Source: an uncultured Chloracidobacterium sp. (lineage in GTDB: Bacteria; Acidobacteriota; Blastocatellia; Pyrinomonadales; Pyrinomonadaceae). Taken from it: a stretch of 59,048 bases of DNA. The position numbers and the translations under genes are program-made. Positions 52,163-59,048 of this stretch are shown in pieces; the first letter of the stretch is position 1; each line of letters opens with the position of its first letter. Below the pieces are notes generated by a model that was not told where the DNA came from, searched no databases, and saw only the letters and a program-made list of their open reading frames with translations. Location: the NCBI GenBank assembly GCA_937941715.1, contig CALDGX010000065.1, positions 1-59,048 on the forward strand, in the 5' to 3' direction.

Positions 52163-53134
52163 CTACATTTCGACAAGGGCTATTCCGTCGGGTGTTTTTC
52201 CTACGGTTACGCTGCTGACCACTTCGGCCTTCAAAATGTCCACCTTGAATACGACGTCGGGCTCGGCAGCCGTAATAAATGCGGTCGTACCGTATTTTGA
52301 GAAGATAAGCCCGAGCGGCGAACTCTGAAGTTTGATCCGCTTTATTTCTTTTCGCGTGGCGACGTCGATAAGAATCAGTTCTTTTGTATTCGGCATGGTG
52401 GCAACGGCCAGCTTTCCATCCGGAGCAAAGCGAACGCGGTATGGCCGTTCGCCGAGTTTTATTTTGTCGATCACTTTATTCGTCAATGTATCGATAACGT
52501 CGATCGCTCCCTCTGCGTTTAGCCCGGCCCATACTTGTTTGCCGTCGGGCGAGATATCAAGTGCCTCGGGCTGTTTGCCAACGGCAATTTGAGCGATTTT
52601 GGACCCCGCCGGCGGAGTACCGGCAAATTCAAACGACGTTACAGTATCTGAACTGATATTTGCGGTGTAGAACCTCTTCTGGTCTGGCGTTACGACCAGC
52701 ATATGCGAGTGATTTTGTCCGGTTCCCATCAGCCAATCAACTTTTTGTATGGCCGGGTCAAACCGGCCGATCGCCCGATTTACCTCTGCGGAAAAATAGA
52801 CCTTGCCGGCTATTTCGACCATTCCGTGCGGCCGCATCAAAGGCAAAATATCAACTCGTTTCGTCTCTTTTCGGGTGGCGATGTCGATGATCGAAAACGA
52901 ACTATTCGGCGTCTGGTCTCCATAGTTTGAAACGATCGCGGTCTTCCCATCAGCGGTTACCACAACCTCGTGCGGACCGTTTCCGACCGGAATCGTCGCC
53001 AGCACCTTCATTTCATCTGCGTCAATTATCGAAATGGTCGATTCGCCGCGATTAACCACGACCAAAGTGGATTTGGCGAAAACCGTAGTGACGGAAAACA
53101 CCAGTAATGAAGCCAATATCAGTAAATGTTTCAT
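52163..53134 (-). CDS. YncE/YVTN-type beta-propeller protein
   Basis: A 323-residue exported seven-bladed propeller. The signal peptide is LLILASLLVFSVTTVFA. The repeats are of the YVTN kind: TLVVVNRGESTISIIDADEM, VLATIPVGNGPHEVVVTADG, IAQIAVGKQPEALDISPDGK, IDVIDTLTNKVIDKIKLGER and VSSVTVGKTPDGIAL. The protein ends after the last blade. It lies 10 bases downstream of the PDZ-hydrolase gene on the same strand, suggesting an operon. Ligand unknown. Confidence 0.9.
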   Translation of the reverse strand: MKHLLILASLLVFSVTTVFAKSTLVVVNRGESTISIIDADEMKVLATIPVGNGPHEVVVTADGKTAIVSNYGDQTPNSSFSIIDIATRKETKRVDILPLMRPHGMVEIAGKVYFSAEVNRAIGRFDPAIQKVDWLMGTGQNHSHMLVVTPDQKRFYTANISSDTVTSFEFAGTPPAGSKIAQIAVGKQPEALDISPDGKQVWAGLNAEGAIDVIDTLTNKVIDKIKLGERPYRVRFAPDGKLAVATMPNTKELILIDVATRKEIKRIKLQSSPLGLIFSKYGTTAFITAAEPDVVFKVDILKAEVVSSVTVGKTPDGIALVEM

Positions 53135-53144
53135 AAGTCTCCGT

Positions 53145-54539
53145 CTATGGCTTCATCGCCTTAGTCATCCATTCACTCGTAACTCTGCCAAATTCAGGAT
53201 TGTAATTCTGTGCGGCATATTGAAAGAACTTGCCCGATTTATAAAGGTCGTCGGTTTGTTTATACGATTCGGATCTCGCAAAAATATGCTCGGTCTTTGG
53301 CAACAGCAAAAACTCGCCTTTGCCGGGATTGGCTTGGTTAACCACCTCAGCAATTGTTATCGCATCATCGGCATTTAAGGCTTGCACGTCGAATTCGCCA
53401 TACATCGCCAGCACTCTGCACTTTGTTTTGCTCCACGCTTCGGCGAGGTTTTGTTTGCTCATCGTGTAAAAATAGTGGGCCGAACGGCCAAACGCTCGTC
53501 CCTGAAAATACTCTCCTTCAAACATTCCTGGTTCATCGGCTATGGCTTTCAACGCGGGATTTTTCCGGATCTCTTCCATACTCTTTCCCGCTTCGAGCCA
53601 TTCGTAAAGAAACGGGATCATCTTACGAGTTTCCCTTTCGGCCTCAACGTGCGTTCCTCCGCCCAGAGTTGATTGAATGCGAAATAGGTGAATAAAGTAC
53701 TCGAACCACGAGACCATTCCTGTTCCATAGACGATTATTCCTTTAGGCTGCTTCATTTGTGCAATGATCGGAGCAGTCCAGCCGCCCATCGAATGTCCGA
53801 AAAAAAAGATGTTGTCACTATCAACAAAATCGTAGCTCAGCAGTTTTTTGTAGCCTGCTCTGTTTGTTTCGATCTCTTCGTTGAAATCGATATCGCGGCA
53901 ATCTTTGGTCGTGACGCTGTCGCCCAAGTTTGGACGCTCAACACGGAAAACGACAAAACCTGCCTTCACCCAATCTTCAAACGCTTGTTTTCGCGGGTCC
54001 CGATCCGCCAGTTCTTGCGATTGGCACGGCAAACCCTGAATATAGAAGACCGCGGGCAGTTTTCCCGTTTTATTTTTCGGTACATATGTGATCGTTCGAA
54101 GTTTGCCGAGCGACATTTCGGTTGCATCGTAAACTACATCTGAAACTTCAGAAATCTCCTTTGGTTTACCTTTGGCAGGACCTCGTTTGACCGACTTTAC
54201 GCCGTTTGAATTAATATCAACTTCAACCAAATTCCCTTCGTTCATACTCTGGGCCATGGCGACAAGGGCTGCCGGCGAATTGACGCTCTTTCCGTTGATC
54301 GAAAGGATCACATCGCCAACTTTCACCCCAATTTCGTCAAAAGTGCCGTTCGGCGTTACTGCCGAAACAAGCAATCCTTCGCCCGCTTTGACGTTCATTT
54401 CCTTCGCTTTCGCCTCGTCAACGGCTTGGGCTGAAACACCAAGCATGGCCTTTCGCGGAAGCGTTTGTGATGTCACCACGATCGCCATTGCGATCAAGAC
54501 CAGCCCTGCAATTGTAAATCCGATAAAAAACTTTCTCAT
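53145..54539 (-). CDS. Secreted PDZ domain-alpha/beta hydrolase fusion
   Basis: A 464-residue exported protein. GGAG stands 4 bases before the ATG at 54539. The signal peptide/anchor is FFIGFTIAGLVLIAMAIVVTSQ. A PDZ domain follows (about 30-115: GLLVSAVTPNGTFDEIGVKV, GDVILSINGKSV), then an alpha/beta-hydrolase domain with VFYIQGLPCQSQ, the nucleophile elbow FFFGHSMGGW, the acid in AMYGEFDVQ and the His in PKTEHIFA. Conserved CQSQELADRDPRKQA hints at a specific subfamily. PDZ-hydrolase fusions are unusual; the PDZ part may target or gate the hydrolase. Longer upstream starts are unlikely. An AraC-family gene lies just upstream. Confidence 0.88.
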   Translation of the reverse strand: MRKFFIGFTIAGLVLIAMAIVVTSQTLPRKAMLGVSAQAVDEAKAKEMNVKAGEGLLVSAVTPNGTFDEIGVKVGDVILSINGKSVNSPAALVAMAQSMNEGNLVEVDINSNGVKSVKRGPAKGKPKEISEVSDVVYDATEMSLGKLRTITYVPKNKTGKLPAVFYIQGLPCQSQELADRDPRKQAFEDWVKAGFVVFRVERPNLGDSVTTKDCRDIDFNEEIETNRAGYKKLLSYDFVDSDNIFFFGHSMGGWTAPIIAQMKQPKGIIVYGTGMVSWFEYFIHLFRIQSTLGGGTHVEAERETRKMIPFLYEWLEAGKSMEEIRKNPALKAIADEPGMFEGEYFQGRAFGRSAHYFYTMSKQNLAEAWSKTKCRVLAMYGEFDVQALNADDAITIAEVVNQANPGKGEFLLLPKTEHIFARSESYKQTDDLYKSGKFFQYAAQNYNPEFGRVTSEWMTKAMKP

Positions 54540-54613
54540 AAGACTCCGGTAGCTCCTTTTGAGGATGATTATCGTCAAAACCAAACGGAATAAAATTGTA
54601 CAAAAGTAGCGTC

Positions 54614-55429
54614 CTAGATCTGACGAAATTGCTTTGGCAGGATACCGGTCAGTTTCTTAAACGCAGTGACGAAATGACTCTGATCGAAGAACCCGCACTC
54701 GAGCGCGATCTGAGTCAAACTGGCTGGTTGAGAACGCATCAAGCTTACTGCTCGACTGATCCGCAAACGACGTCTATATTGTCCGAACGAACAGCCAAAA
54801 TAGATCGGAAAATATCTCGAGATCGTCTTTGGATGGACGCCCACGGCCGCGGCAAGACGACCCATTGAGATCGGGCAATTCCACTCATCATTAAGGATCT
54901 CGGCGACGCGGTCCAACCACGCCGGACGAGACCGCCCGACTTTCACTTTGCCTTCACACAATCCGATCAAAAGACTTTCAACCGACTCTTTCATGTCCGG
55001 GTCACGAAAGGTCAACTCTCGAAGCAGTCTGATCATTGCCAAACGGGCTTCACTTTCGTCATTTAGTAATTCGGAGAACTGTGATTCGTCAATGTCGTTA
55101 TCGGCAAAAAACTGGCTATCGAACTCTATGTTTAGGTTCCTGACCGGAAAGCCGTAATAGATGCTCTGGTGCATTTCACCGCTTCGAAAGAACATCAACT
55201 CGCACTGTTGCCGTTCCTTTTCAAATGACCCGCGGCGGTCGACCACGCCTCCGTCAATAATAAAGCTGAGGTGAGCGGTATCGTGATAATGAGGAAGATC
55301 GGTTGCGGCCACTTCGCTATGGCCGGTCAGGTATAGGCGGCAACCGACGCGGTCGAAATCGATAACCTCGCGTATGTAGCGGCCGCGATTCAAATGCAGA
55401 TATTCGTTTACGTTGAGCGGAGCATCCAT
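54614..55429 (-). CDS. AraC-family transcriptional regulator
   Basis: A 271-residue regulator. The N-terminal cupin-like sensor has LPHYHDTAHLSFIIDGGVVD and CELMFFRSGEMHQSIYYG. The C-terminal AraC DNA-binding domain (about 170-270) shows MGRLAAAVGVHPKTISRYFP, RRRLRISRAVSLMRSQPA and the second helix-turn-helix IALECGFFDQSHFVTAFKKL. It is transcribed towards the PDZ-hydrolase and YncE-like genes, 74 bases upstream, so they may be its targets. ATG 55429; TTG 55441 is possible. Inducer unknown. Confidence 0.93.
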   Translation of the reverse strand: MDAPLNVNEYLHLNRGRYIREVIDFDRVGCRLYLTGHSEVAATDLPHYHDTAHLSFIIDGGVVDRRGSFEKERQQCELMFFRSGEMHQSIYYGFPVRNLNIEFDSQFFADNDIDESQFSELLNDESEARLAMIRLLRELTFRDPDMKESVESLLIGLCEGKVKVGRSRPAWLDRVAEILNDEWNCPISMGRLAAAVGVHPKTISRYFPIYFGCSFGQYRRRLRISRAVSLMRSQPASLTQIALECGFFDQSHFVTAFKKLTGILPKQFRQI

Positions 55430-55473
55430 ATTTGCTTGCAAATATTACGCTCGAAGTGTGAATTTTGTTTAGA

Positions 55474-55995
55474 TCAGGCGGGAATCGGCGGCGGTTCCAT
55501 CACGCAGCCGCACGCCCCGCATATCCGGAGATCTTCGCTGCCGTAGAATTTCTTGAAAACGCCTTGAAATTGGGTGGTGATATCGTCCAACTGAAAATAC
55601 TCTTCGTAGAGTTTTTCGTTGCAATTCTCGCAAAACCAGAGCAGGCCGTCGAGTTCGCCTACCTGGCGTTTGCGCTCGATCACCAGCCCGACCGTATTCG
55701 CCCCGCGAACCGGATTGTGCGGTACCCTGGACGGCAGTAGGAACATTTCGCCCTCGCGGATCGGAACCTCGACCGCCCGGCCGTCCTCCTGGATCTGAAC
55801 CTTAATATCGCCTTCGAGTTGGTAAAAGAGCTCCTCGCCCTCGTCCCAGTGGTAATCTTTTCGCGAGTTGGGGCCGCCGACCACCATCACGATAAAATCA
55901 CCGTCGTCGTAAACGCACTGGTTCCCGACCGGCGGCTTGAGCAAATGCCGGTGTTCGTCGATCCACTGCTTGAAATTGAAGGGCCTTCTGATCAT
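55474..55995 (-). CDS. nbaC: 3-hydroxyanthranilate 3,4-dioxygenase
   Basis: Opens 3-hydroxyanthranilate to 2-amino-3-carboxymuconate semialdehyde, the step between kynureninase and ACMSD. The 173 residues form a single cupin with catalytic iron ligands His49, Glu55 (YHWDEGEELFYQLEGD) and His93 (VPHNP), plus the substrate-binding GPNSRKDY. The bacterial-type second iron site is intact as CENC (122, 125) and CGAC (159, 162). Length matches bacterial 3-HAO. It is transcribed after the TPR gene (15 bases apart) and lies about 7 kb from ACMSD. Confidence 0.97.
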   Translation of the reverse strand: MIRRPFNFKQWIDEHRHLLKPPVGNQCVYDDGDFIVMVVGGPNSRKDYHWDEGEELFYQLEGDIKVQIQEDGRAVEVPIREGEMFLLPSRVPHNPVRGANTVGLVIERKRQVGELDGLLWFCENCNEKLYEEYFQLDDITTQFQGVFKKFYGSEDLRICGACGCVMEPPPIPA

Positions 55996-56010
55996 GTCCG
56001 CCTTCTCCGT

Positions 56011-56928
56011 TTACTTTAGCTGGTCAACCTGTTTTTGGAGCGTTGCGGCCTTATCGGCATCCAGTAGGCGAAGCTCGCTGAGGGCGATCTGTGCCATTGT
56101 TTTTTTCTTGGTCGCCACGTACGAAAGGCCGAGCCCGTACCAGGTGTCAGCCCGTTTTTTGTCAAGCTTGATGGCCGCGTCGAATGAAGCTATTGCCAAC
56201 GAGTATTGCTTGGTACGGTAATACGCGTCGGCCAGATACGAGTGTGCTGTGGCCCAATTGGGCGAGAGTTCCGTCGCACGTTTATAGTACGGGATCGATT
56301 CAGCATTCCTTGAGTTGTTGTAATAGGCATTTCCCATACCAAGCTGGGCGTTAACATGGGTTGGATCGGCCTTTATCGCGGCGTCAAACAGCACGATCGC
56401 CTCGGGATAGCGTTTGAGGTTGACGAGAACATTTCCCATCTCGACCTTGTAATTGACATCAGCGGGTTTTAACTCAAGCGCCTTTTTCAACGCCGTCTCG
56501 GCCTCAGGATACCGCCTCTGCTGTTGGTAGACGCTGCCCAGCAGGTAAAAAGCCTGGGGCTGGGTCGCATCGGCCTGGATGGCCTTTTGCAGCCAGCTCA
56601 CGGCTTCGTCATAGCGTTTCAGGCTGTAATATGAATTGCCCAGCCAATAGTTTGCCCTGACATAATCCGGTTTAATGCTGATCGCCTTTTGAAATGAGCT
56701 GACGGCGTCGTCATAACGCTTCAGATTGTAATAGCACAGGCCGAGGTTGAAATGAGCCTGATAATTCTGCGGCGTCTGCTGAACCGCCTTGCCGAAAGAT
56801 ATCGCGGCGGCGACAAAATCTTTGGCCTGAAATTGCTTGAGCCCGGCGTCAAACGGGTCATTTTGCCCAAATGCGCCCGTAACAAAGAACGCGACGATCA
56901 GGATCGAAATTCTGAGAAGTGTTTTCAT
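56011..56928 (-). CDS. Exported TPR-repeat protein
   Basis: A 305-residue protein with signal peptide LLRISILIVAFFVTGAFGQ and about seven to eight consecutive TPR units (FDAGLKQFQAKDFVAAAISF, AHFNLGLCYYNLKRYDDAVS, ANYWLGNSYYSLKRYDEAVS, AFYLLGSVYQQQRRYPEAET, AHSYLADAYYRTKQYSLAIA), ending with a short charged tail (KAATLQKQVDQLK). The ATG at 56928 is preferred over TTG 56937. TPRs mediate protein-protein contacts; the partner is unknown. It precedes the 3-HAO gene by 15 bases, so the two may be co-transcribed. Confidence 0.9.
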   Translation of the reverse strand: MKTLLRISILIVAFFVTGAFGQNDPFDAGLKQFQAKDFVAAAISFGKAVQQTPQNYQAHFNLGLCYYNLKRYDDAVSSFQKAISIKPDYVRANYWLGNSYYSLKRYDEAVSWLQKAIQADATQPQAFYLLGSVYQQQRRYPEAETALKKALELKPADVNYKVEMGNVLVNLKRYPEAIVLFDAAIKADPTHVNAQLGMGNAYYNNSRNAESIPYYKRATELSPNWATAHSYLADAYYRTKQYSLAIASFDAAIKLDKKRADTWYGLGLSYVATKKKTMAQIALSELRLLDADKAATLQKQVDQLK

Positions 56929-56952
56929 ATCATTCAATGATGCGGCAAATGG

Positions 56953-57501
56953 TCATAATACCGCAAGTTTTTCTACGGTTCGCCAGTTGCGAGCGGTAAA
57001 AGTGACTCCAAGTTTTCGCTCAACCTGCCCTTTTCCGAGAAAGCTGTCGGCCACGCCCATTGGCAGGTGGACGAAAACGTGCCCTCCGGACGCGGCAAAT
57101 CGCTCGTCTGAGGACTTGAGCTCCTCGATCTGCGCGATCTGCTCTGGCGTGAGAGGCTCCTTCAAAAACAATACGTGCATCTCCTTGTGGCTATCGTACT
57201 GGCCGGCAAACGGATTGCCCGCAACGATGCCCGGTATGATGTCCTGTCGACGGACGATCACCGGAACCGGCCGTCCAAATCTTGCTGCAATGACAAGCTC
57301 GATCTGCTTTGCTAACTCCGACTCGGCGTCGACGCTTTCGGCATTTTCGAGTGCCGGCGCATCGAACGCAAGGTTGCCGCTGTTAATGTACGTCGCGACA
57401 TTGCGCAAGCCAAGTCCCTCGAAAACAAGGCGAAGCTCTGCCATACTCATCATGGTGTTTCCGCCGACGTTGATGCCGCGAAGCAGAGCTACGTAACGCA
57501 T
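56953..57501 (-). CDS. DUF1697 protein
   Basis: A 182-residue protein starting MRYVALLRGINVGGNTMMSM, the standard DUF1697 opening. It continues with MAELRLVFEGLGLRNVATYI, NSGNLAFD and the C-terminal KLGVTFTARNWRTVEKLAVL. All are family signatures, full length; the function of the family is not known. The true ATG is 57501: the extra residues readable upstream (from 57528) come from the inverted repeat of the GxxExxY cassette. Confidence 0.93.
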   Translation of the reverse strand: MRYVALLRGINVGGNTMMSMAELRLVFEGLGLRNVATYINSGNLAFDAPALENAESVDAESELAKQIELVIAARFGRPVPVIVRRQDIIPGIVAGNPFAGQYDSHKEMHVLFLKEPLTPEQIAQIEELKSSDERFAASGGHVFVHLPMGVADSFLGKGQVERKLGVTFTARNWRTVEKLAVL

Positions 57502-57509
57502 AAGAAAGA

Positions 57510-57521
57510 TTGCCCACGAAA
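57510..57521 (+). repeat. Left inverted-repeat end of the GxxExxY cassette
   Basis: TTGCCCACGAAA, continuing as TACACAAAAGAAACG. It is an exact inverted match (12 bases) to 57960-57971. The extended sequence resembles the dispersed 'cccacgaaatacacgaaag' repeats seen around GxxExxY genes in other genomes (from memory). Confidence 0.7.
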
Positions 57522-57549
57522 TACACAAAAGAAACGAAATAAAGATAAG

Positions 57550-57927
57550 CTAAACAACGATTCTTTCATATTCCACTTTTGGATAGTGTCCGAAATTTTC
57601 AATTAGTCCAAGCCTGAATTTCATTGCATTAAGGTAGTTCAACACTTGTGCCCGGTTTTCGTCGATCAGCTTTGAGGTTGACTTGATCTCTAAAATAACT
57701 GCACCGAAACACACAAAATCCGGTCGGAAATACTGTTGCAATTTCGTGCCTTTATATTAAAGTTCGATATTTGGCTGCGACCCAAATGGAATGCCTTGTT
57801 TTTGAAATTCAATCTCAAGACATTCCTGATAAACGGGTTCGGTGAATCCGGAGCCTTCCTCTTTGTAAACTTCAAAACAGGCCCCCATTATCTTGTACGA
57901 TTCTTCTCCATAAGTTATCTCCGCCAT
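57550..57927 (-). pseudogene. GxxExxY-family gene with an in-frame stop codon
   Basis: The minus strand from ATG 57927 reads MAEITYGEESYKIMGACFEV, then GSGFTEPVYQECLEIEF, the motif naming the family, and reaches PNIEL followed by TAA (57757-57759). In the same frame it resumes YKGTKLQQYFRPDFVCFG, EIKSTSKLIDENRAQVLNYL and FGHYPKVEYERIVV, to a stop at 57550. Joined, the two parts are the full family length (125 residues), so a single nonsense change (for example TCA to TAA) has broken it. The family shares features of PD-(D/E)XK nucleases, but no role is proven. It lies inside a cassette with inverted ends. Confidence 0.9.
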
Positions 57928-57959
57928 AGAGAATTTCTTCTTTTAGTATCTTTCGTATG

Positions 57960-57971
57960 TTTCGTGGGCAA
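57960..57971 (-). repeat. Right inverted-repeat end of the GxxExxY cassette
   Basis: TTTCGTGGGCAA, the inverse of 57510-57521. On the minus strand it extends as CCCACGAAACATACGAAAG, imperfectly matching the left end. It lies 6 bases from the stop of the alcohol dehydrogenase gene, so the cassette fits neatly between two genes. Confidence 0.7.
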
Positions 57972-57976
57972 ATCTC

Positions 57977-59029
57977 TTACGCATTTTGCATGTCGATAAC
58001 GAAACGATAACGCACATCAGCCTTGACGGTACGGTCATAGGCCTCTTCGATCCGGTCAGGGGTGATAACCTCGACATCGGACACGACATTATTCGCGGCA
58101 CAAAAATCGAGCATTTCCTGCGTTTCCGGAATGCCGCCGATCAGTGAGCCGGCAAGTACCTTGTTTCCGCCGATCAGCGAGAACGCGTTGAGCTGTGCCG
58201 ATTCGGTCGGCACCCCAACCACCACCATTACTCCGCCGATGGTGACCATACCCAGATACGAATTGTAATCATGATTTGCCGATATAGTATCGAGCAGCAG
58301 GTCAAATTTGCCGGTGGCCGCCTTCACGGCATCGGAATCCTTCGTATTAATAAATCCGGTTGCCCCCAATGCTCGTGCATCCGCCTCTTTCGATGGCGAG
58401 GTGCTGAGCACGGTCACATCTGCTCCCATCGCAACAGCCAGTTTGACGCCCATATGCCCCAGTCCGCCGAGTCCGGCCACGGCCACCTTTTTGCCCGGGC
58501 CGGCACCCCAGCGTTTGAGCGGCGAGTAGGTCGTGATCCCGGCACAGAGCAGCGGTGCGATCCCCGAAAGATCTCCGGTCGCCGAGACCTTGAGTGCATA
58601 CTTTTCGTCGATCACATAGTTTTTCGAATATCCGCCGTACGTCGGTGTTATTCGATCCATTTCGGTACTGTTGTATGTCTGGGCACTTCCCTTAACGCAG
58701 TACTGCTCAATCCCGCCCGTGCAGGCCGGACACTCGCGGCAGCTGTCAACAAAGCAGCCGATACCGGCGATGTCGCCGACCGCAAATTTTGTAACATTGC
58801 TGCCGACCTGCGACACGCGCCCGACGATCTCATGTCCCGGCACCATCGGGTAGATCGACGGAACCATCGGTTCCCATTCGGCCCTTGCCTGATGAATATC
58901 CGAATGACAGATGCCGGCGTAAACGATGTCGATGAGAATGTCATTCGGCCCAACGTCCCGGCGTTCAAACGTGAACGGTGCGAACCTTGCTTCTTTGTCC
59001 TGCGTTGCGTAACCCTGTGTTTGTATCAC
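57977..59029 (-). CDS. Zinc-dependent NAD(P) alcohol dehydrogenase (cinnamyl-alcohol/YahK type)
   Basis: A 350-residue medium-chain dehydrogenase for aldehyde/alcohol interconversion. Catalytic zinc ligands are in AGICHSDIH and MVPGHEIVGRV; the structural zinc lobe is CRECPACTGGIEQYC. The Rossmann motif is AGLGGLGHMGVKLAVAMGA. The sequence most resembles the YahK/AdhC group, which usually prefers NADPH. The start is GTG 59029 with AGGGG eight bases upstream. Read to the window edge, no further gene is visible past 59029. Its natural substrate is unknown. Confidence 0.93.
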   Translation of the reverse strand: MIQTQGYATQDKEARFAPFTFERRDVGPNDILIDIVYAGICHSDIHQARAEWEPMVPSIYPMVPGHEIVGRVSQVGSNVTKFAVGDIAGIGCFVDSCRECPACTGGIEQYCVKGSAQTYNSTEMDRITPTYGGYSKNYVIDEKYALKVSATGDLSGIAPLLCAGITTYSPLKRWGAGPGKKVAVAGLGGLGHMGVKLAVAMGADVTVLSTSPSKEADARALGATGFINTKDSDAVKAATGKFDLLLDTISANHDYNSYLGMVTIGGVMVVVGVPTESAQLNAFSLIGGNKVLAGSLIGGIPETQEMLDFCAANNVVSDVEVITPDRIEEAYDRTVKADVRYRFVIDMQNA

Positions 59030-59048
59030 TTGTCTTTCCCCTTGTATT

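Noticed and set aside
52076..52300. 74-aa plus-strand frame starting in the gap before the YncE-like gene
   Set aside because: Most of it is antisense to the propeller C-terminus and it resembles nothing.
1..59048. Search for CRISPR arrays, prophage, IS transposases and toxin-antitoxin pairs
   Set aside because: No regularly spaced direct repeats, integrase, transposase or phage structural genes were seen.

Overview
The window looks like chromosomal DNA of a GC-rich (roughly 57-60 %) Gram-negative bacterium. The best guess is Acidobacteriota, Blastocatellia-like. This rests on three large secreted BNR/Asp-box beta-propeller proteins, a type IV pilin, lipoproteins with lipoboxes, a Blastocatellia-style mix of housekeeping genes, and dispersed palindromic repeats. 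The placement is inference; there is no 16S gene or other marker here. Coding density is very high. No gap exceeds 300 bases; the longest are 10222-10474, 6307-6501, 24750-24925 and 27656-27826. I see no prophage, IS transposase or CRISPR array.

Layout. 1-3874 (-): nucleoside salvage operon (pyrimidine phosphorylase, BMP lipoprotein, ABC ATPase cut by the window edge). 3959-6306 (-): ispF, ispD and a YacL-type PIN-TRAM protein. 6502-9627 (+): secreted VPS10-type propeller. 9628-10221 (-): type IV pilin, tRNA-Val(CAC) and terminator. 10475-15501 (+): MoxR, DUF58, ECF sigma, zinc-finger anti-sigma and a DUF4097 protein. 15926-21098 (+): Rad50-like ATPase, RNase HI and a YCF48-like propeller whose 5' end lies in a dispersed repeat. 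21095-25766 (-): prmA, era, a secreted unknown, a STAS protein and an RsbW-like kinase. 25841-33390 (+): aroA, aroK, BON lipoprotein, LysM protein, nadB, acyl-CoA ligase, cytochrome c and a TIGR01777 epimerase.

33440-44354 (-) is the most interesting block: mobA, alpha/beta hydrolase, kynureninase, molybdenum formate dehydrogenase, kynurenine 3-monooxygenase, a large secreted glycoside-hydrolase-like protein and a kynurenine-formamidase-type cyclase. ACMSD (47462-48481) and 3-hydroxyanthranilate 3,4-dioxygenase (55474-55995) lie further on. Together they give N-formylkynurenine -> kynurenine -> 3-hydroxykynurenine -> 3-hydroxyanthranilate -> ACMS -> aminomuconate semialdehyde, with formate dehydrogenase placed to consume the formate released. 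Tryptophan 2,3-dioxygenase and the steps after ACMSD are not in the window. nadB is present, so the route is more likely tryptophan catabolism than the only NAD source.

44398-46040 (+) is a probable nitrosative/anaerobic module (FNR-like box, Ric/ScdA, YwiC-like protein). 46085-47458 (+) is an aromatic-amino-acid-decarboxylase-like enzyme. 48582-55429 (-), visibly more AT-rich in part, holds a second VPS10 propeller, a YncE-like propeller, a PDZ-alpha/beta-hydrolase and an AraC regulator. 56011-59029 (-) holds a TPR protein, a DUF1697 protein, a nonsense-mutated GxxExxY gene in an inverted-repeat cassette, and a zinc alcohol dehydrogenase.

Main discoveries: a 28-bp palindromic repeat inserted in frame, encoding SEPPASAGG, inside two genes of the kynurenine block, with a decayed third copy supplying the stop codon of one of them; the repeat-derived N-terminus of the YCF48-like protein; the inverted-repeat GxxExxY cassette; and a translationally coupled secreted hydrolase between two kynurenine enzymes.
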